DNA of 15,684 nt from an uncultured Clostridium sp. (GTDB lineage: Bacteria; Bacillota_A; Clostridia; TANB77; CAG-508): positions 1-15,684 of the forward strand of contig CAJKKA010000029.1 in assembly GCA_905200315.1 (NCBI GenBank), written 5' to 3'. The position numbers were made by a program, and so were the translations under genes. How positions within the stretch are numbered: position 1 is the first letter of the stretch; each line of letters opens with the position of its first letter. This document shows positions 8,047 to 14,255 of this stretch, in pieces. A model generated the notes under the pieces. That model was not told the origin of the DNA. It searched no databases and worked only from the letters and a program-made list of their open reading frames with translations.

Positions 8047-8234
8047 CATAATTATAATGAAATTTATTCAATTCCTCGGCGGCATTACGTATTAAAAGAA
8101 ATTGTAAAATTGTAACAAACGAGCCTCTCGCTGCTCTTGCTACGCAAGCCATCGCTTCCTCATTTGTTACAATAAAACAATTTCTAATAACACTCCAATT
8201 GCATTCGTCATTTCATAAATTTATTATAATTATG
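8047..8234. repeat. MITE-like imperfect inverted repeat with GC-rich core
   Basis: The ends are exact inverted copies: CATAATTATAAT (8047-8058) and ATTATAATTATG (8223-8234). Closer in, 8098-8123 pairs with 8159-8184 at 22 of 26 positions, including ATTGTAACAAACGAG opposite CTCATTTGTTACAAT. The centre is CTTGC-TAC-GCAAG (8136-8148), and 8121-8160 is about 60% GC in an AT-rich genome. No transposase or long reading frame is inside. This looks like a small non-autonomous element or a large cruciform/RNA hairpin. It fills about half of the 365-base gap after ppdK and may stabilise or attenuate that transcript. An 8-base direct repeat TAATGTCA (8041-8048, 8245-8252) lies at or near its edges. Confidence 0.7.
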
Positions 8235-8256
8235 TTATAAAAATTAATGTCAAATG

Positions 8257-8327
8257 TTGTAGGGGTCGGAGTCCTCGACGACCCGCAAAAAAATAATAAA
8301 AAAGGAGACCAATGGTCGCCACTACAA
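8257..8327. repeat. Composite REP-like element: two opposed hairpins bounded by TTGTAG/CTACAA
   Basis: Terminal inverted hexamers TTGTAG (8257-8262) and CTACAA (8322-8327) enclose two GC-rich hairpins. The first pairs GGGTCG (8263-8268) with CGACCC (8279-8284) and can form an inner GAG/CTC pair. The second pairs 8304-8310 with 8314-8320 around an AAT loop, 6 of 7 positions. Read on the minus strand, the second unit begins TTGTAGTGGCGACC, a relative of TTGTAGGGGTCGG at the left, so the two units face each other. An A-rich linker (8287-8303) separates them. GTAGGGG-type palindromic units resemble dispersed intergenic repeats of gut Bacillota; that comparison is from memory. Confidence 0.6.
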
Positions 8328-8355
8328 TAGTCAGAAAAAAGGAGTGCAATATAAT
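8328..8355 (+). promoter_or_regulatory. Candidate promoter for the nucleotide-kinase-like gene
   Basis: A perfect -10 box TATAAT (8350-8355) has TAGTCA (8328-8333, 4 of 6) 16 bases upstream. The -35 box begins at the base after the REP-like element ends, so the element could influence expression. The ribosome-binding site AAAAGGAG (8373-8380) follows. Confidence 0.45.
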
Positions 8356-8389
8356 ATTTTTTTATTGTCAATAAAAGGAGAAATGTAAC

Positions 8390-8965
8390 ATGGCTAATTC
8401 TAAAATAGTAATAGTTGAAGGACCACAAGGTGTTGGTAAAACAACAATAACAGATTTTTTAAGACATTCTATGAAATATACAAATTTATATAGACTTTCT
8501 GGAACAAGTGATAGTTCTAAAGAGGGATTAAAAAAATCTAAAATAATGTATGAAAATTTATTAAATTATATGAAAACATTAGAGAACCTAAATATTAATT
8601 TATTGTTTGATAGAACATTTTTTACAGAAGAAAATTACTGTAGATTAGGTTTTAAAGACTATTCTTTTACAGAAGTATATAATGAACTAGTACAAAAATT
8701 AAGTAAATTAGATTTTGATATTTATTATATTACACTATATTTAGAAGATGAAAATCTATTTGAACAACGATTAAAAAGAGATGGCAAAGCAACAGTAAAA
8801 TACGCTAAATTTGAAAAGGAAAGTAGTGTAAAACAACAAAATACATATTTAGAAATGGCAGATGAACTTGCAAAAAAATATCCCAAAATACATGTACATA
8901 AAATAGAAAACGGAAAAGATTTAGAAGAAACAAAGCAAGAGTTAAAAGAAATATTAGAATTTTAA
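8390..8965 (+). CDS. P-loop nucleoside/thymidylate-kinase-like protein
   Basis: This 191-aa P-loop kinase probably phosphorylates a nucleoside or nucleotide. The Walker A motif GPQGVGKT is at residues 11-18 after a hydrophobic beta strand (KIVIVE). LLFDRTFFTEENY (71-83) holds the DR pair (74-75) seen in deoxynucleoside and thymidylate kinases. A lid-like EQRLKRDGK (125-133) offers arginines for phosphate contact. It lacks the EGxDGSGK form of housekeeping thymidylate kinase and is slightly short, closer to phage-type or dNK-like relatives; the substrate is not readable. The start is the ATG nine bases after GGAG; an ATG-TAA pair at 8383-8388 lies in the spacer. It sits just after two repeats and has no terminator before the next gene. 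Confidence 0.75.
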   Translation: MANSKIVIVEGPQGVGKTTITDFLRHSMKYTNLYRLSGTSDSSKEGLKKSKIMYENLLNYMKTLENLNINLLFDRTFFTEENYCRLGFKDYSFTEVYNELVQKLSKLDFDIYYITLYLEDENLFEQRLKRDGKATVKYAKFEKESSVKQQNTYLEMADELAKKYPKIHVHKIENGKDLEETKQELKEILEF

Positions 8966-8973
8966 TGACGTTG

Positions 8974-9002
8974 TTGACATAATACACCAAAAGTGTTATT
9001 AT
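8974..9002 (+). promoter_or_regulatory. Near-consensus sigma-A promoter of the 83-aa gene
   Basis: TTGACA (8974-8979, 6 of 6), a 17-base spacer, and TATTAT (8997-9002, 5 of 6) with a TGT extension (8994-8996) make an extended -10 promoter. It is the strongest in the window. It begins nine bases after the kinase-like gene's stop. Confidence 0.8.
8980..9001. promoter_or_regulatory. Candidate palindromic operator inside the promoter
   Basis: TAATACAC (8980-8987) and GTGTTATTA (8993-9001) are inverted copies except for one extra base, separated by CAAAA. The palindrome starts directly after the -35 box and runs into the -10 box, so a bound repressor would block RNA polymerase. The cognate regulator is not in the window and I do not match the motif to a known family. 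Confidence 0.5.
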
Positions 9003-9040
9003 AAAAATATATTAACAAATTTTGAAGGAGGAATTACACA

Positions 9041-9292
9041 ATGATTAAGGGCTACCTTTCAACCAATGAGGTTGAAACAATTTATCGGAGAGTAAAAAAT
9101 TCAGAAAAAGGGATGACAGCATTTATAAAGAATGCAAAAAAAGTTGGAACTAAAATAAAAGAAGGTCCAGTTGTATATTATCTCTATAAAGATGAAGAGG
9201 CTTTGTTTGATGTTTTTCAAAAGCATCTTCCAATGGAGTTAAAATCTCTTGGAATTGATTGTTTTGGGAGACTTATGCAATACGTTTCTTAA
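9041..9292 (+). CDS. Small protein of unknown function (83 aa)
   Basis: I do not recognise this protein. It opens MIKGYLSTNEVETIYRRVKN, has a lysine-rich middle (FIKNAKKVGTKIKEG) and ends in a mixed helical stretch, YKDEEALFDVFQKHLPMELK, then CFGRLMQYVS. There is no signal peptide, membrane segment, metal-binding motif or P-loop. It is likely a compact cytosolic alpha/beta protein with net positive charge. It is very likely real: near-consensus promoter, perfect AAGGAGG (9025-9031) nine bases before the ATG, and its own strong terminator. It uses a CGG arginine codon and is somewhat richer in GC than its neighbours, which may hint at a different history. The operator-like palindrome suggests tight regulation. 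Confidence 0.75.
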   Translation: MIKGYLSTNEVETIYRRVKNSEKGMTAFIKNAKKVGTKIKEGPVVYYLYKDEEALFDVFQKHLPMELKSLGIDCFGRLMQYVS

Positions 9293-9308
9293 AATAATAT
9301 TTCTGATA

Positions 9309-9358
9309 AAAACAAAAAAACGGTAGGAAAATAATTTTTCCTACTGTTTTTTTGTTTT
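9309..9358. terminator. Bidirectional intrinsic terminator between converging genes
   Basis: A 23-bp stem (9309-9331 with 9336-9358) has a 4-base loop and the GC core CGGTAGG/CCTACTG, with one G-T pair on the plus strand. The arms are A-rich and T-rich, so both transcripts end in a U-tract. It serves the 83-aa gene (stop at 9292) and the minus-strand protease gene (stop at 9364). Confidence 0.88.
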
Positions 9359-9363
9359 ACATT

Positions 9364-11751
9364 TTATTCCATTTCTTTGCTTAATTTAGCATATTTCTTC
9401 AATTTTTCATAAGCTAAATAATTTATTGTACCTGCTGTAAATTTGCCGTTTTTGTCTTTCTTACCTGCAGGAACACCTGTTAAAATTTCAATTCCTTCAT
9501 CTATTGTAGAAATAGCATATATATGGAATTGTTTGTTTTTTACAGCTTCTACAACTTCTTTTGAAAGATGTAGATTTTTTACGTTTTGAATTGGTATCAT
9601 TACACCGTGAGAACCATTTAATCCACGGAATTTACATATTTGGAAGAATCCTTCTATTTTTTCGTTAACTCCGCCTATAGGTTGTATTTCGCCTTTTTGA
9701 TTTACTGAACCAGTAACTGCAATAGATTGATTTATAGGTATTTCAGATAAACTAGATAAAATAGCATATAGCTCTGTACTAGAAGCACTATCTCCATCTA
9801 CACCATTATATAATTGTTCGAAACATAAGCTTGCTGTAAGAGAAAGAGGAATATCTTGTGCAAATTTTTCTCCTAAATAACCTGTTAAAATCATAACACC
9901 CTTAGAGTGTGTAGAACCAGAAAGTTCAACTTCTCTTTCTACATTTACAATTCCTGTTTTTCCAATATAGGTATTTGCAGTAATTTTAGCTGGTTTTCCA
10001 AAAGAATAATCTCCAATAGTCATTACAGTTAATCCATTTATTTGACCAACTTCACTGCCTTCTGTGTTTATTAAAAGTGTGTTATCTTCTATCATTTCTA
10101 AATATTTTGTATCATATTTTTTTACTCTTTCTATTCTTTCAAAAAGAGCTTTATCAATATATTTTTCGGTAATATACTTAGATTTATCAAGTTTTGCCCA
10201 AGTTGCGGCTTCACCAATTATTTGTGCTAAATCGTTAAACCTAGTTGAAAGTTTATCTTTATCGTTAGCAATTTGTGTTGCATAATCTATAAGTCCTGCC
10301 ATACCAGATTTATCAAGTGGAAGTAAGTTTTCTTGCTCACAGAAACCAGAAGCAAATCTAGCAAGTTTATTCATATTTTCAATAGTACGAGGTGCATCAT
10401 CTTCAAATTCTACTTTTATTTTAAACAATTTTCTAAAGTCATGGTCTAAAGATAAAAGTGTGTGATAAATATTTGTGCCACCAATTAATATAACTTTTAC
10501 ATCTAATGGAATAGGTTCAGGTTTTAAAGAAACCATTACCATAGAAGAACGTTGGTCAACAGTATTTTCTATTGATAATTGTTTTACTTTTAAAGCTTTT
10601 TTTAAGGTATCGTAACAAATTCCATTTGCAACTAAATCTTCAGCTTGGAAAAGTATATAACCTCCATTTGCCATATGCATTAATCCAGGTTTTAACATTG
10701 TAAAATCTGTTTTTAAAGAACCATAATAATTTTCGTATTCTAACATACCAAAAATATTGTGATAAGAATAATTAGAATCCATTATAACAGGAGCACCCTC
10801 TGTATTGCTGTTATCTATAAATAAATTAACTCTGTAATTTAACCATGGCTCTGGTGCTTGTGGGCGAGGCCCTTGCATTGGTTGATTTGAATTTTGTTTT
10901 GGCTCATTTATAAATAAGGCAATATTTTTTAATATGTCATCTCTAATTCCATTAAAATAAGTTGTTAATTTTTTATTACGTTTAAATTTAGATTTTATAT
11001 TATTAATTGGAATATTAATTGTAAGCAAAGCAATATTATTTTGCCATTCTTCTATTTTTTCATTTGATTTTCTTTCAATAGATTTGATTTCACTAATTAC
11101 GTCCATTATTTTTTCTTGAACTATTGTAGATTTTTGTTCAAATTCTTTTTTTATTTCTGGGTCTAATTTTTCAAACTCATCTTGCTCAACTGTTTTACCA
11201 TCTATAACAGGCATCATATAAATTCCTGTTTGAGAGCTTTTTACAAAAAAGCCAAATTTTATAGCTTCTTTGTTTAAGTTTTCCATTAAAGCTGCTTTTT
11301 TATCTTCAAAATCTTGTTTTATTAAAGATTTTTCCTTTTCAAAATCTTCATTATTAAAAGTGTTTTTTAAATCTTTTCTAATATCTTTTACTAAATTTTC
11401 CATTGATTTTTTGAATTCTTTTCCTTGACCAGCTGGGAAAGAAACACAAACAGGTTCGTTTGGTTTTTCAAAATTATAAATATAACACCAATCTAATGGG
11501 GCTTTTTTCTTTTTAGAAATTTTGTCTAGATAATTTTTGGTATATTTTGTTTTTCCAACACCGCTAGGACCTTCCAAGAATAAATTGTAACCTTTTACAT
11601 TAACATTAAGACCAAATTCTAGAGCCTTTATACCTCTATCTTGACCAATACCTGTATTAATTGGCTCTAAATTTTCTGTAGATTCAAAAGTAAAAACTTC
11701 TGGATTACAAACAACACGTAAATCCTTATAGTTTAATTCATTTTTTTTCAT
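9364..11751 (-). CDS. Lon-like (LonB-type) ATP-dependent serine protease
   Basis: This AAA+ protease is of the Lon-related family with an AAA_32-type ATPase and a C-terminal Lon domain. It would unfold and degrade cytosolic proteins. From the ATG at 11751 it is 795 aa. Walker A GPSGVGKT is at 61-68; a coiled-coil-rich insertion spans ~110-240; GGYILFQAEDL (363-373) is the Walker B region. The protease domain (~565-760) has the catalytic Ser655 (GDSASS) and Lys698 (PIGGVNEKI). No N-terminal substrate-binding domain of classical LonA is present, and no membrane segment is evident. A longer frame begins at 11769, but AGAAGG is correctly placed only for the second ATG. It is the last gene of the tsaE operon, just after rimI. 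Confidence 0.93.
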   Translation of the reverse strand: MKKNELNYKDLRVVCNPEVFTFESTENLEPINTGIGQDRGIKALEFGLNVNVKGYNLFLEGPSGVGKTKYTKNYLDKISKKKKAPLDWCYIYNFEKPNEPVCVSFPAGQGKEFKKSMENLVKDIRKDLKNTFNNEDFEKEKSLIKQDFEDKKAALMENLNKEAIKFGFFVKSSQTGIYMMPVIDGKTVEQDEFEKLDPEIKKEFEQKSTIVQEKIMDVISEIKSIERKSNEKIEEWQNNIALLTINIPINNIKSKFKRNKKLTTYFNGIRDDILKNIALFINEPKQNSNQPMQGPRPQAPEPWLNYRVNLFIDNSNTEGAPVIMDSNYSYHNIFGMLEYENYYGSLKTDFTMLKPGLMHMANGGYILFQAEDLVANGICYDTLKKALKVKQLSIENTVDQRSSMVMVSLKPEPIPLDVKVILIGGTNIYHTLLSLDHDFRKLFKIKVEFEDDAPRTIENMNKLARFASGFCEQENLLPLDKSGMAGLIDYATQIANDKDKLSTRFNDLAQIIGEAATWAKLDKSKYITEKYIDKALFERIERVKKYDTKYLEMIEDNTLLINTEGSEVGQINGLTVMTIGDYSFGKPAKITANTYIGKTGIVNVEREVELSGSTHSKGVMILTGYLGEKFAQDIPLSLTASLCFEQLYNGVDGDSASSTELYAILSSLSEIPINQSIAVTGSVNQKGEIQPIGGVNEKIEGFFQICKFRGLNGSHGVMIPIQNVKNLHLSKEVVEAVKNKQFHIYAISTIDEGIEILTGVPAGKKDKNGKFTAGTINYLAYEKLKKYAKLSKEME

Positions 11752-11758
11752 TGGTAAA

Positions 11759-11764
11759 CCTTCT
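11759..11764 (-). promoter_or_regulatory. Ribosome-binding site deciding the protease start
   Basis: On the minus strand, AGAAGG lies seven bases before the ATG at 11751-11749. The ATG at 11769-11767 has only A/T-rich sequence and the rimI stop upstream. This favours the product beginning MKKNELNYK. Confidence 0.7.
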
Positions 11765-11770
11765 TTCATT

Positions 11771-12208
11771 TTAAATATACAATGTCATAATAATGGCATT
11801 ATCTGTATTTTTGTAATATTTCTTTCGTATTCCTAATTTTATAAAGTTAAATTTTTCATACAATTTAATTGCATTTGTATTATTTTCATTTACTTCTAAA
11901 GTAACAGAAGTATATTTTAAACTTTTGGCTATATTAATTAGTTTGGTTAAAATTTGAGTTGCAATGCCTAAGTTTCTCATATTTTTTTTAGTAACAATAT
12001 TTGTTATATGAACATCATCAACAGATTTCCAAATTCCACCATAACCAACTATTTCGTGATTATTTTTAGCAACTATGTATATAGAATTTTCATTTTCTAA
12101 TTCTTGTTTAAAAACATTATAGTTCCAAAAGTTATCAAATTCAGTGTCTAAAACATCTGAAATAGAATCTAAATCCGAAATTTTCATAGTATTTAATTCT
12201 AAATTCAT
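11771..12208 (-). CDS. rimI: GNAT N-acetyltransferase, RimI-type (ribosomal protein S18 alanine acetyltransferase family)
   Basis: This 145-aa GNAT enzyme transfers acetyl from acetyl-CoA to a protein N-terminus; the classical RimI substrate is S18. The acetyl-CoA loop is RNLGIA (78-83). LEVNENN (104-110) carries the Glu at the usual catalytic position. NAIKLYEKFNF (112-122) is the family signature, followed by GIRKKYYKNTDNAIIMTL. Its ATG overlaps the tsaB stop by four bases (ATGA). CCTCCTCT on the plus strand (12219-12226) is its Shine-Dalgarno, ten bases away. rimI beside tsaB is a very common arrangement. The S18 substrate is inferred from family and context; other N-termini are possible. 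Confidence 0.9.
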   Translation of the reverse strand: MNLELNTMKISDLDSISDVLDTEFDNFWNYNVFKQELENENSIYIVAKNNHEIVGYGGIWKSVDDVHITNIVTKKNMRNLGIATQILTKLINIAKSLKYTSVTLEVNENNTNAIKLYEKFNFIKLGIRKKYYKNTDNAIIMTLYI

Positions 12209-12903
12209 TTTAATTTTTCCTCCTCTAATTGTCTTTCTGCTTGAGATTTTTTTAAGTACATAGGGGACAAAGAATTATCAAAATTCAAATTATTTTCGAA
12301 ATGGTTAAAAGCAGCAATACCTATAGAAACGGCATTACATTTGTTGGTATTATTTTGTGCAAAATTTGCATTTTTAAAAGTAGTTTTCAACAAGTTATTA
12401 AATTCTACACTACCATCACCTACAAAAGTTATATCTTCATCAATAAATGAATTTAATTTATTAATTATAGAAGTTATATCTGTAGATAAATAATCTAATT
12501 TTAGTTCATAAATGCCATTTTTATTTTCATATAATGCTGCATAAGCATTATTATTTTTGGCATTAATTATAGAACAAACATATTCCGAATTTTCAATATT
12601 ATATGCTAACCCTTCTAAAGAACTTATTCCAAAAGAAGGTTTATTATAAACATCTACAAAAGCTTTTACTGTTGAAATTCCTATACGAATACCTGTAAAA
12701 GAACCAGGACCTTTACTACAAGCAAATAAATCTATATCTGCAAGAGTAAGATTTGTTTCACCAAAAGCTTTTTTTATCATAGGCATTAAATTTTCAGAAT
12801 GTGAAAGTGCGTTATCTATAGAATTTTTATATAAAATTCTATTATCTTCTAATATAGCAACACTACAAACTATACTTGATGTTTCAACACTTAAAATCTT
12901 CAA
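12205..12903 (-). CDS. tsaB: tRNA threonylcarbamoyladenosine biosynthesis protein TsaB
   Basis: TsaB is the non-catalytic partner of TsaD in the complex that transfers threonylcarbamoyl to A37 of ANN-decoding tRNAs (t6A). From the TTG at 12903 it is 232 aa, opening MKILSVETSSIVCSVAI, the standard ASKHA-fold N-terminus. GPGSFTG is at 65-71. The frame is open to a GTG at 12912, but that GTG lies within the AGAGGTGA Shine-Dalgarno that correctly positions the TTG. The gene overlaps the 3' end of tsaE by 20 bases and rimI by four, indicating coupled translation. TsaD and TsaC are not in the window. Confidence 0.94.
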   Translation of the reverse strand: MKILSVETSSIVCSVAILEDNRILYKNSIDNALSHSENLMPMIKKAFGETNLTLADIDLFACSKGPGSFTGIRIGISTVKAFVDVYNKPSFGISSLEGLAYNIENSEYVCSIINAKNNNAYAALYENKNGIYELKLDYLSTDITSIINKLNSFIDEDITFVGDGSVEFNNLLKTTFKNANFAQNNTNKCNAVSIGIAAFNHFENNLNFDNSLSPMYLKKSQAERQLEEEKLK

Positions 12904-13351
12904 AATTTTCACCTCTTAACCTAAAATTGCCATGGAAATCTAATTCCAAGCATCTATCGTTTTCGTTTTCAAAGTTTCTTGTAAAATTAATTTTTATATA
13001 GTTATTAGGAAGAGCTTGCTCAATTAATTCACCCCATTCAATAATACAAATACCTTTAGAAAAGTATTCGTCACCACCAATAGCATAAAACTCATCAACA
13101 TCTTCTAATCTATAAACATCAAAATGATATAAATTAATATTTTCAGAATTGTATTCATTTACAATTGTAAACGTAGGGCTAGAAATCTCATTTTCTAAGC
13201 CAAAATAACTTAAAATACCTTGAGTAAGTTTTGTTTTACCAGAACCTAAATCACCTGTTAAAACAATAATATCGCCAATTTGTAATTTACTAGCTAAAAA
13301 CTTACCAAAATTAATTGTATCATTTTCAGAATGAGTAAAAATTCTTTGCAT
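12884..13351 (-). CDS. tsaE: tRNA threonylcarbamoyladenosine biosynthesis ATPase TsaE
   Basis: TsaE is the small P-loop ATPase that activates the TsaB-TsaD complex in t6A synthesis. The 155-aa protein has Walker A GDLGSGKT at 33-40, SPTF at 58-61, YHFDVYRL at 75-82 and IEWGE at 104-108, all family hallmarks. Length is normal. AAGGAG (plus-strand 13357-13362) lies five bases before the ATG. It is the first gene of a four-gene minus-strand operon and has a good promoter upstream. Confidence 0.96.
   Translation of the reverse strand: MQRIFTHSENDTINFGKFLASKLQIGDIIVLTGDLGSGKTKLTQGILSYFGLENEISSPTFTIVNEYNSENINLYHFDVYRLEDVDEFYAIGGDEYFSKGICIIEWGELIEQALPNNYIKINFTRNFENENDRCLELDFHGNFRLRGENFEDFKC
12909..12916 (-). 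promoter_or_regulatory. Ribosome-binding site deciding the tsaB TTG start
   Basis: AGAGGTGA on the minus strand lies five bases before the TTG at 12903-12901 and inside the tsaE coding region. The alternative GTG start is part of this motif and has no good site of its own. Confidence 0.7.
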
Positions 13352-13386
13352 AAAAACTCCTTAAAAACTAAATAAAATCTTAAGGT

Positions 13387-13415
13387 ATTGTATATTAAAA
13401 AGTGAAATTTGTAAA
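13387..13415 (-). promoter_or_regulatory. Promoter of the tsaE-tsaB-rimI-lon operon
   Basis: Read on the minus strand, TTTACA (13415-13410, 5 of 6) is followed by 17 bases and TACAAT (13392-13387, 5 of 6). It lies 35 bases upstream of the tsaE start. Confidence 0.7.
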
Positions 13416-13544
13416 TGAATTTTAAAAATATTTATTATGATTTGAAAAATAGATTAAAAATTTTAAAATTATTACAAATTGAAATAAATGTCTTAATTTG
13501 TCGAATATGTGCGAACGAAATATGATTTTTTTTATGTTATTTTA

Positions 13545-13573
13545 TTGTATTTAAAAAATGCTAATAGTACAAT
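13545..13573 (+). promoter_or_regulatory. Candidate promoter of the GNAT gene
   Basis: TTGTAT (13545-13550, 3 of 6) is followed by 17 bases and TACAAT (13568-13573, 5 of 6). It lies 39 bases before the ATG at 13613. The -35 match is modest. Confidence 0.4.
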
Positions 13574-13612
13574 ATGCATTATCGGAAATTTACAAAGAAG
13601 AGGATGAGTTAA

Positions 13613-14173
13613 ATGAGGGAGTTAGAAACCGAAAGGTTATTTTTAAGGAAATTTCATGAAGAGGATTTAGAAGATGCCTATAAGAATTGGGCAAGTAGTA
13701 AAAAAATTGCAGGATGCTTTGATTATAAAAAACACGAAAGTAAAGAAGAAAGTAAAGTTATGATAGCATCATTAAGAAATGAATTTGCGAATGGAGAGCC
13801 TGTATGGGTATTAGAATGCAAAAAAACAGGAAAAGCAATAGGCTATATAAGAATTGTATTAGAAAATGAAAGAAAATGTAATATGTCTGCATTTATAATA
13901 GGAGAAAAATATGAAAAAGAAGGTTATCTTGAAGAAGCTTTGGAAAGAGTTATAAAATTTTTAATAATAGAAAAAGGATATGATATTTTATCAACATATT
14001 TCTTTGATTATGATGAAGAGTTAACAAAATTCAATGAAAGTGTTTTAGAAAAAGTAAATATGCAAAAAGAAGCAGTTCTTAGAAATAGAAAAGTAAATAA
14101 AGAAAATGGAAAAATGATAAGTAAAATAATTTATTCTGTAATTAAAGAAGATTTAATGAAAAAAGCAGTATAA
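13613..14173 (+). CDS. GNAT acetyltransferase, RimJ/RimL-like
   Basis: This 186-aa GNAT protein opens with the RimJ/RimL hallmark ETERLFLRKFHEEDLEDAYKNWA. The central strand KAIGYIRIV is followed by the acetyl-CoA-binding helix region, KYEKEGYLEEALERVIKFLI (about 103-122). In relatives this reads YWGKGYxTEA; here the first glycine position is Lys, so cofactor binding may be weakened or altered. The C-terminus (about 125-186) is lysine/glutamate-rich. Relatives acetylate ribosomal protein N-termini, antibiotics or small amines, and the substrate cannot be told here. The Shine-Dalgarno is AAGAGGA nine to ten bases upstream. It is transcribed divergently from tsaE and in line with eno. Confidence 0.8.
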   Translation: MRELETERLFLRKFHEEDLEDAYKNWASSKKIAGCFDYKKHESKEESKVMIASLRNEFANGEPVWVLECKKTGKAIGYIRIVLENERKCNMSAFIIGEKYEKEGYLEEALERVIKFLIIEKGYDILSTYFFDYDEELTKFNESVLEKVNMQKEAVLRNRKVNKENGKMISKIIYSVIKEDLMKKAV

Positions 14174-14255
14174 AAAATATAAATTCTTCCATAATTGTAT
14201 AAATTTATTTAGATTAGTAAAAAATAGATTTATATAGTTATGGAGGTTTTTTATT

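Noticed and set aside
8098..8184. Repeats after ppdK as a CRISPR array or tRNA
   Set aside because: There are two inverted arms, not several direct repeats with unique spacers, and no cloverleaf or T-arm sequence.
13500..13520. CGAATATGTGCGAACGAAAT as a possible SOS (LexA) box upstream of the GNAT gene
   Set aside because: Only a CGAAC half-site is present; the inverted GTTCG half is missing at the required spacing, and the downstream gene is not a typical SOS gene.
14177..14207. A/T-only hairpin between the GNAT gene and eno as a terminator
   Set aside because: The arms contain no G or C, pairing is imperfect and there is no distinct T-run; such structures are expected by chance at this base composition.
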